Positions 58,833 through 64,000 of a stretch of DNA of 64,000 nucleotides are shown here, in pieces. The notes under the pieces are model-generated. The model had not been told where the DNA came from. It made no database searches and was given only the letters and a program-made list of their open reading frames with translations. Source of the DNA: Streptomyces lincolnensis (GTDB lineage Bacteria; Actinomycetota; Actinomycetes; Streptomycetales; Streptomycetaceae); NCBI RefSeq assembly GCF_001685355.1, contig NZ_CP016438.1, positions 9,734,001 to 9,798,000 on the forward strand, written 5' to 3'. How positions within the stretch are numbered: the first letter of the stretch is position 1; the number at the start of each line of letters is the position of its first letter. The position numbers were made by a program, and so were the translations under genes.

Positions 58833-59433
58833 CACCGCCCTTACCGCCCCGCTCCGCAGCCCTCTGACACACACCGCCGACCGCCTGGCCGCCGCCACCC
58901 GCACGTCGGGTGGGGCGGTCCGGCTCGCCGAACTCCCCTTCCTGACCCAGATCGACGTGCGTCTCGACGCCAAAGGCGCGGCGGCGGAAGCCGTCGGGCT
59001 CACGCTCGGCCTCCAACTGCCGCTCCAGCCCAACACCGCCGTCCGCGCAGGGGAGTTGACCGCGCTGTGGCTCGGCCCCGACGAATGGCTCCTGGTGAGT
59101 CCCCCGGGCGGCCGGCGGGACCTGGAGAACCGCATCCGGGAAGCCGTCGCCGGAGACGACGAGCCCGTCTCCGTCACCGACGTCTCCGCCCAGCGCACCA
59201 CACTCCTCGTCAGCGGCCCCCGCGCCCGCGACCTGCTGGCCCACGGCTGCTCCCTGGACCTGCACCCACGGGCCTTCGGAGCCGGACGCTGCGCACAGAC
59301 GACCCTGGGCCGCGCCCACGTCGTCCTCGTCGCCCGGGACGAACCCAGGGCCGGATTCTGGGTCCTGGTCCGCTCGTCGTTCGCCGGCTATCTGACGGAC
59401 TGGCTGCTGGACGCGGCGACGGAATACGTCTGA
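58825..59433 (+). CDS. soxG: Sarcosine oxidase gamma subunit
   Basis: A 202-residue subunit with the late-GcvT-like fold of SoxG: FLTQIDVRLDAKGAAAEAVG, ELTALWLGPDEWLLVSPPGG, VTDVSAQRTTLLVSGPRARD and FWVLVRSSFAGYLTDWLLDA. It bridges the beta and alpha subunits and helps channel the folate product. ATG 58825 is inside the end of the previous gene with an eight-base overlap; GAGGGAGCC precedes it. A bidirectional hairpin follows 16 bases after its stop. Confidence 0.88.
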   Translation: MADTALTAPLRSPLTHTADRLAAATRTSGGAVRLAELPFLTQIDVRLDAKGAAAEAVGLTLGLQLPLQPNTAVRAGELTALWLGPDEWLLVSPPGGRRDLENRIREAVAGDDEPVSVTDVSAQRTTLLVSGPRARDLLAHGCSLDLHPRAFGAGRCAQTTLGRAHVVLVARDEPRAGFWVLVRSSFAGYLTDWLLDAATEYV

Positions 59434-59448
59434 ACGAGCTGACGCGAA

Positions 59449-59475
59449 AGGGGGGCCACCGAGTGGCTCCCCCCT
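59449..59475 (+). terminator. Bidirectional terminator between soxG and glyA
   Basis: AGGGGGGCCAC pairs with GTGG-CT-CCCCCCT around a CGA loop, with a two-base bulge. It lies between two converging genes and can serve both. Confidence 0.75.
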
Positions 59476-59493
59476 GACGCATACCGACAGGAT

Positions 59494-60771
59494 CTACTCG
59501 TTGAGCCCCGGGTACAGCGGGTGCTTGTCGGCGAGCGCCCGGACCCGGGCCCCGAGCGCCCCGGCGTCGGCCCCCTGGAAGGGAGAGGGCGCCTTCAGCG
59601 CTTCGGCGATCACGTCCGCGACCTCGGTGAAGTCCTCGGCGGTGAAGCCGCGGGTGGCCAGGGCCGGGGTGCCGATGCGCAGGCCCGAGGTGACCATCGG
59701 CGGGCGCGGGTCGTTCGGGACGGCGTTGCGGTTGACCGTGATGCCGACCTCGTGGAGACGGTCCTCGGCCTGCTGCCCGTCCAGTTCCGACTCGCGCAGG
59801 TCGACGAGGACGAGGTGCACGTCGGTGCCGCCGGACAGCACGTTCACCCCGGCCTCGCGGGCGTCCGCGGCCGTCAGACGCTCGGCGAGGATCCGCGCAC
59901 CCTCCACCGTACGCCGCTGCCGCTCCTTGAAGTCCTCGGAAGCGGCGACCTTGAAGGAGACGGCCTTCGCCGCGATCACGTGCTCCAGGGGACCGCCCTG
60001 GAAGCCCGGGAAGACGGACGAGTTCAGCTTCTTGGCGAAGTCCTTCTTCGCCAGGATGATTCCGCCGCGCGGTCCGCCGAGGGTCTTGTGCGTGGTGGAG
60101 GTGACGACGTCGGCGTACTCGACCGGGTTCGGGTGCAGCCCCGCCGCGACCAGGCCGGCGAAGTGCGCCATGTCGACCCACAGGAAGGCTTCGACCTCGT
60201 CCGCGATCCGGCGGAACTCGGCGAAGTCGAGCTGGCGCGGGTACGCCGACCAGCCCGCGATGATCACCTTCGGCCGGTGCTCCTTGGCGAGCCGCTCGAC
60301 CTCGGCCATGTCGACCAGACCGGCGTCGTCCACGTGGTAGGCGACCACGTTGAACTGCTTGCCGGAGAAGTTCAGGCGCATGCCGTGGGTGAGGTGGCCG
60401 CCGTGCGCGAGGTCCAGGCCGAGGATGGTGTCGCCGGGCTGGGCCAGGGCGAACAGGGCGGCCTGGTTGGCGGAGGCGCCGGAGTGCGGCTGGACGTTGG
60501 CGTACTCGGCGCCGAACAGTTCCTTGAGCCGGTCGATGGCGATCTGCTCGGTGACGTCGACGTGTTCGCAGCCGCCGTAGTAGCGGCGGCCGGGGTAGCC
60601 CTCGGCGTACTTGTTGGTGAGGACCGAGCCCTGGGCCTCCATGACCGCCAGCGGGGCGAAGTTCTCCGAGGCGATCATTTCGAGGGTGGACTGCTGGCGC
60701 AGGAGCTCGGCGTCGACCGCGGCGGCGACCTCCGGGTCGAGCTCGTGCAGGGGCGTGTTCAGAACGGACAT
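59494..60771 (-). CDS. glyA: Serine hydroxymethyltransferase
   Basis: A 425-residue PLP enzyme. [20 protein letters not shown] and [20 protein letters not shown] are at the N-terminus, and the PLP lysine is in [20 protein letters not shown]. It combines glycine from sarcosine with methylene-THF to give serine. ATG 60771 follows CGGAGACCGCAG, 40 bases after purU, so purU-glyA is one operon. It is probably a second, pathway-specific SHMT. It faces the sox operon, so regulation must be coordinated in trans. Confidence 0.93.
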   Translation of the reverse strand: MSVLNTPLHELDPEVAAAVDAELLRQQSTLEMIASENFAPLAVMEAQGSVLTNKYAEGYPGRRYYGGCEHVDVTEQIAIDRLKELFGAEYANVQPHSGASANQAALFALAQPGDTILGLDLAHGGHLTHGMRLNFSGKQFNVVAYHVDDAGLVDMAEVERLAKEHRPKVIIAGWSAYPRQLDFAEFRRIADEVEAFLWVDMAHFAGLVAAGLHPNPVEYADVVTSTTHKTLGGPRGGIILAKKDFAKKLNSSVFPGFQGGPLEHVIAAKAVSFKVAASEDFKERQRRTVEGARILAERLTAADAREAGVNVLSGGTDVHLVLVDLRESELDGQQAEDRLHEVGITVNRNAVPNDPRPPMVTSGLRIGTPALATRGFTAEDFTEVADVIAEALKAPSPFQGADAGALGARVRALADKHPLYPGLNE

Positions 60772-60811
60772 CTGCGGTCTCCGGGTACGGGGGCGACGAC
60801 GGTGCGGGGCC

Positions 60812-61684
60812 TCAGCGGAAGACCACGGTGTGGTGGCCGTTGAGCAGGAGGCGGTTCTCGGTGTGCCACTGCACGGCCCGTGCCAGTACCTGGGCCTCGA
60901 CGTCCTGTCCCAGCGTGACCAGCTCGTCGGGGTCGTGGGAGTGGTCCACGCGGACCACGTCCTGCTCGATGATGGGCCCCTCGTCCAGGTCGGGCGTGAC
61001 GTAGTGGGCGGTCGCGCCGACCAGCTTGACTCCCCGTTCATGGGCCTGGAGATAGGGGCGGGCCCCTTTGAAGCTGGGGAGGAAGGAGTGGTGGATGTTG
61101 ATGGCCCGGCCCTCAAGCCGCTTGCAGAGGTTGTCCGAGAGGATCTGCATGTAGCGAGCGAGCACCACGAGGTCGATCCGGAGCCGCTCCACCAGGTCCA
61201 GCAGTTCCGCCTCCGCGTCCGCCTTGGTGTCACGGGTGACCGGGATGTGGTGGAAGGGGATGCCGTGGCTCCGCGCGAGCGGCTCGAAGTCCCGGTGGTT
61301 GGAGACGATCGCGGGGATCTCGACGTTGAGCACGCCGGTGCTCCTGCGGAACAGCAGGTCGTTGAGGCAGTGGCCGTACTTGGACACCATGATCAGCGTA
61401 CGGGCGGGGGCCGCGGCGTCGCGCAGCCGCCAGTCGATCCGGTAGGCGTCGGCGACCGGCGCGAAGTCGGCGTTCAGGCGCTCGGGCGACATGGCGGGGT
61501 CGGAGACGTCGAAGTGCACGCGCATGAAGAAGCGGCCCTGGCGCCGGTCGTCGAACTGCTGGCTCTCCAGGATGTTCCCGGAGTGGGCGAGGAGGAACCC
61601 GCTGACGGCGTGGACCAGTCCGGCCTGGTCGGGACAGGACAGGGTGAGGACGAACTCGTGGCCGGGATGCGGACGAGGCGGCAT
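60812..61684 (-). CDS. purU: Formyltetrahydrofolate deformylase
   Basis: A 290-residue PurU. An N-terminal ACT domain ([20 protein letters not shown]) senses a small molecule, often glycine or methionine. The hydrolase domain has [33 protein letters not shown] and [20 protein letters not shown], with the catalytic Asn-His-Asp set. It releases formate from 10-formyl-THF and so regenerates THF for the demethylases. ATG 61684 is chosen because CTGGAGGATGCC precedes it and homology begins there; the longer frame (from 61732) overlaps the repeat operator. Confidence 0.9.
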   Translation of the reverse strand: MPPRPHPGHEFVLTLSCPDQAGLVHAVSGFLLAHSGNILESQQFDDRRQGRFFMRVHFDVSDPAMSPERLNADFAPVADAYRIDWRLRDAAAPARTLIMVSKYGHCLNDLLFRRSTGVLNVEIPAIVSNHRDFEPLARSHGIPFHHIPVTRDTKADAEAELLDLVERLRIDLVVLARYMQILSDNLCKRLEGRAINIHHSFLPSFKGARPYLQAHERGVKLVGATAHYVTPDLDEGPIIEQDVVRVDHSHDPDELVTLGQDVEAQVLARAVQWHTENRLLLNGHHTVVFR

Positions 61685-61697
61685 GGCATCCTCCAGT

Positions 61698-61816
61698 GCG
61701 CGATGAGCAACAGGATGAGCAATACGCAACATGGTCCAAGCGGGAGGGGTGTCCGGTCAAGGGTGCAGCCCTTGAACTTGTTGTGCAGGGTGAAAAACTC
61801 CGCGCGATGAGCAACA
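61698..61816 (+). promoter_or_regulatory. 15-bp direct repeats in the purU/poxB divergent promoter
   Basis: GCGCGATGAGCAACA occurs at 61698-61712 and again at 61802-61816. A partial copy GGATGAGCAATA lies at 61713-61724, followed by CGCAAC. One copy is beside the purU start and one about 100 bases from poxB. Probable binding sites for a regulator controlling both directions. Confidence 0.5.
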
Positions 61817-61917
61817 CGCGGGGGCGTCGTCGAGGAAACACTTGACGCATCAACTATATTCGGGGGTGGTCAAGAGCCTACGACTTGGGTGTGCAGCCCA
61901 GAAGGAGAGATCCGGCG

Positions 61918-63657
61918 ATGCGACATGTGACGGTGGCCCAGCAACTGGTCGACATCCTGCGTCAGGCGGGCGTGGAGCGGATCTACGGAGTGGTGGGCGA
62001 CAGCCTGAACTCGGTGGTCGACGCGGTACGCCGCACCGACGGCATCGAGTGGGTGCATGTCCACAACGAGGAAGCGGCCGCCTTCGCCGCGGCGGCGGAG
62101 GCGCAGCTGACCGGCAGGCTCGCGGTGTGCGCCGGAAGCTGCGGCCCCGGCAACACCCACCTGATCCAGGGACTGTACGACGCGCACCGCTCCGGGGCGC
62201 CTGTGCTGGCGCTCGCCTCGCACATCCCGACCCACCAGATCGGCACCGGCTTCTTCCAGGAGACGCACCCGGAGCGGCTGTTCACCGAGTGCAGCGACTA
62301 CTGCGAGATGATCGGCACCCCGGAGCAGATGCCCCGGGTACTGCGGATCGCCCTGCAACGGGCGCTCGGCAACAGCGCGGTGTCCGTGCTCGTCATCCCG
62401 GGCGACGTCGCGCACGCCCCGGCGACCCACCCCACCGGCACCACCGACCTGGTCACCGAACGCGGACGCGTCGTCCCGCCGGACACGCAGGTCCGGGCGC
62501 TGGCCGAGAAGCTCAACGCGGCACGCAAGGTGATGCTGTTCGCCGGCGCCGGGGTCAGGGACGCACACGCCGAGGTCATGGCCCTCGCCGAGAAGACCGC
62601 CGCCCCGCTCGGGCACTCGCTGCGCGGCAAGGAGTGGATCCAGTTCGACAACCCCTACGACGTCGGCATGAGCGGACTGCTCGGCTACGGAGCCTGCTTC
62701 GACGCGATGCACGAGGCCGATCTGGTCGTCCTGCTGGGCACCGACTTCCCGTACAACGACTTCCTCCCACAGGCGCGCACCGTGCAGATCGACCACGACG
62801 CGGGACGACTCGGCCGCCGTACGGTGCTGGAACTCGGCGTCCACGGCGACGTACGGGAGACCCTGCGCGCCGTGCTGCCGCTGGTCGAGGCCAAGCCGGA
62901 CCGTTCCTATCTGGACCGCATGCTGCGCAAGCACGCCAAGTCCCTTGAGACAGTGGTCGGCGCCTACACCCGCAACGTCGAGCGGCACCTGCCGATCCAC
63001 CCCGAGTACGCGGCCGCGGTCCTCGACGAACTCGCCGCCGACGACACCGTGTTCACCGTCGACACCGGGATGTCCAACGTCTGGGCCGCGCGCTATCTGA
63101 CGCCCAACGGGCGACGCAGGGTGATCGGTTCGTTCCTGCACGGCACGATGGCCAACGCGCTGCCCCACGCCATCGGCGCGCAGTTCGCCGACCGCGGACG
63201 CCAGGTGATTTCGATGTCGGGCGACGGGGGACTCGGCATGCTGATGGGTGAACTGCTCACGGTGAAGCTGCACGAACTGCCGGTGAAGACGATCGTCTTC
63301 AACAACTCCTCCCTCGGCATGGTGAAACTGGAGATGCTGGTCGAAGGACTGCCCGAGCACGAGACCGACCACGGTCCCGTGGACTACGCGGCGATCGCCC
63401 GCGGCGCGGGCATCGAGGCGATCCGCATCGAACGTCCCGAGGACGTCGTCGGCGGCCTCAAGCGGGCGCTGGCCCACGACGGCCCGTTCCTGGTCGACCT
63501 GGTGACCGACCCCAACGCGCTGTCGGTCCCGCCGCACATCTCGGCCGGTCAGGTGAAGGGCTTCGCCTTCGCGGCGGGCCGGACCGTGCTCGACGGAGGC
63601 GTCGGCAGGATGCTCGACCTGGCACGCGCCAACCTGCGCAACATCCCCCGTCCCTGA
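61918..63657 (+). CDS. poxB: Pyruvate oxidase / quinone-dependent pyruvate dehydrogenase, TPP-dependent
   Basis: A 579-residue TPP enzyme close in pattern to E. coli PoxB. The TPP-activating glutamate is in [40 protein letters not shown] and [20 protein letters not shown] follow, the FAD domain has [20 protein letters not shown], and the TPP-binding motif is [20 protein letters not shown] with FNNSSLG after it. It oxidises pyruvate to acetate and CO2 at the membrane; the C-terminal helix ([14 protein letters not shown]) may bind lipid. ATG 61918 follows AAGGAGAGATCCGGCG. Confidence 0.88.
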   Translation: MRHVTVAQQLVDILRQAGVERIYGVVGDSLNSVVDAVRRTDGIEWVHVHNEEAAAFAAAAEAQLTGRLAVCAGSCGPGNTHLIQGLYDAHRSGAPVLALASHIPTHQIGTGFFQETHPERLFTECSDYCEMIGTPEQMPRVLRIALQRALGNSAVSVLVIPGDVAHAPATHPTGTTDLVTERGRVVPPDTQVRALAEKLNAARKVMLFAGAGVRDAHAEVMALAEKTAAPLGHSLRGKEWIQFDNPYDVGMSGLLGYGACFDAMHEADLVVLLGTDFPYNDFLPQARTVQIDHDAGRLGRRTVLELGVHGDVRETLRAVLPLVEAKPDRSYLDRMLRKHAKSLETVVGAYTRNVERHLPIHPEYAAAVLDELAADDTVFTVDTGMSNVWAARYLTPNGRRRVIGSFLHGTMANALPHAIGAQFADRGRQVISMSGDGGLGMLMGELLTVKLHELPVKTIVFNNSSLGMVKLEMLVEGLPEHETDHGPVDYAAIARGAGIEAIRIERPEDVVGGLKRALAHDGPFLVDLVTDPNALSVPPHISAGQVKGFAFAAGRTVLDGGVGRMLDLARANLRNIPRP

Positions 63658-63680
63658 CCGTCGTCGACCCGAGGAACGTC

Positions 63681-64000
63681 ATGGCAACGCACAGCTCAGC
63701 CCCTGCCCGCGGAGCGGCCCTGCTCGCCGATCCACTGCTCAACAAGGGGACCGCCTTCGATCCCCGGGAGCGTGCCGAACTCGGCCTGGACGGGCTGCTG
63801 CCACCCGCCACGGAGACGCTCGACGAGCAGGCGGACCGTGCGTACGAGGCGTTCCTCGGGTACGACAAGCCGCTCAACCGGCACATCTACCTGAGGCAGC
63901 TCCAGGACACCAACGAGGTGCTCTTCTACGGCCTGCTCACCCGGCACCTGGAAGAAATGCTGCCGGTCGTCTACACCCCGACGGTCGGCGAGGCGTGCCG
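63681..64000 (+). CDS. NAD-dependent malic enzyme, N-terminal part
   Basis: The gene runs off the right window edge; 106 residues are visible. [40 protein letters not shown] and [20 protein letters not shown] match the N-terminal domain of MaeA/SfcA-type malic enzymes. These decarboxylate malate to pyruvate with NAD or NADP. ATG 63681 follows GAGGAACGTC, 23 bases after poxB, so the two are probably co-transcribed and act around pyruvate. Confidence 0.85.
   Translation, partial: MATHSSAPARGAALLADPLLNKGTAFDPRERAELGLDGLLPPATETLDEQADRAYEAFLGYDKPLNRHIYLRQLQDTNEVLFYGLLTRHLEEMLPVVYTPTVGEAC

Noticed and set aside
61842..61859. TTGACG and TATATT as a promoter for poxB
   Set aside because: The two elements are only about seven bases apart, too close for a -35/-10 pair.
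61870..63537. A 555-codon open frame on the minus strand
   Set aside because: Antisense to poxB, which matches its family along the full length.

Overview
The window is high-GC DNA with strong third-position G/C bias, frequent GTG and TTG starts, GGAGG-type ribosome binding sites and many 4-base ATGA/GTGA gene overlaps. Gene content and two short interspersed repeat types recognised from memory point to a Streptomyces chromosome. No tRNA, rRNA or CRISPR array was seen.

Region 1 (1-7.6 kb) is a decayed accessory zone. It holds a sensor kinase truncated at its ATP-binding domain, a pyridoxamine-phosphate-oxidase-like gene, a GAF/ANTAR pseudogene, a STAS anti-anti-sigma gene with a 7-bp tandem repeat in its tail, a TetR pseudogene, an SDR epimerase, an IS630-type transposase remnant, a DUF3592-like membrane protein and a methyltransferase.

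Region 2 (8.0-35.8 kb) is one long co-directional cell-surface glycan locus of 21 genes. In order it encodes a priming glycosylphosphotransferase, an AlgD-like GDP-mannose 6-dehydrogenase, a glycosyltransferase, two Wzz-like co-polymerases with degenerate kinase domains, an AsnB-type amidotransferase, a bi-domain oxidoreductase, a heparinase/alginate-lyase-like protein, a beta-helix lipoprotein and a Wzy-like polymerase. A nearly gapless sugar-modification block follows: glycosyltransferase, C-methyltransferase, RfbF-like nucleotidyltransferase, PIG-L deacetylase, epimerase, DUF4910 protein, Wzx flippase, GT2, pyruvyltransferase, RmlC-like epimerase and GSA-type PLP enzyme. It looks like a Wzx/Wzy pathway for a uronic-acid polysaccharide. 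At least four of its genes carry a TTA codon, suggesting bldA control.

Region 3 (35.8-40.5 kb) has a PAP2 phosphatase, a secreted FG-GAP protein with a 1-nt frameshift, an ArsR-type regulator and a LysR regulator.

Region 4 (40.6-61.7 kb) is a choline/glycine-betaine uptake and catabolism region: betA, betB, a ProVWX-type transporter, a dimethylglycine/sarcosine dehydrogenase-like gene, folD, soxB, a fused soxD-soxA, soxG, and the opposing purU-glyA pair. Together they would take choline to glycine and serine and pass methyl groups through tetrahydrofolate to formate. The region is interrupted by a low-GC lectin-like secreted protein, a group II intron remnant and an ISAzo13-type transposase remnant. 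A GTTGCGCAAC-type palindrome precedes betA, betB (9/10 match) and the dehydrogenase gene. Region 5 (61.9-64 kb) has a PoxB-type pyruvate oxidase and the start of a malic enzyme, consistent with pyruvate as the exit point.
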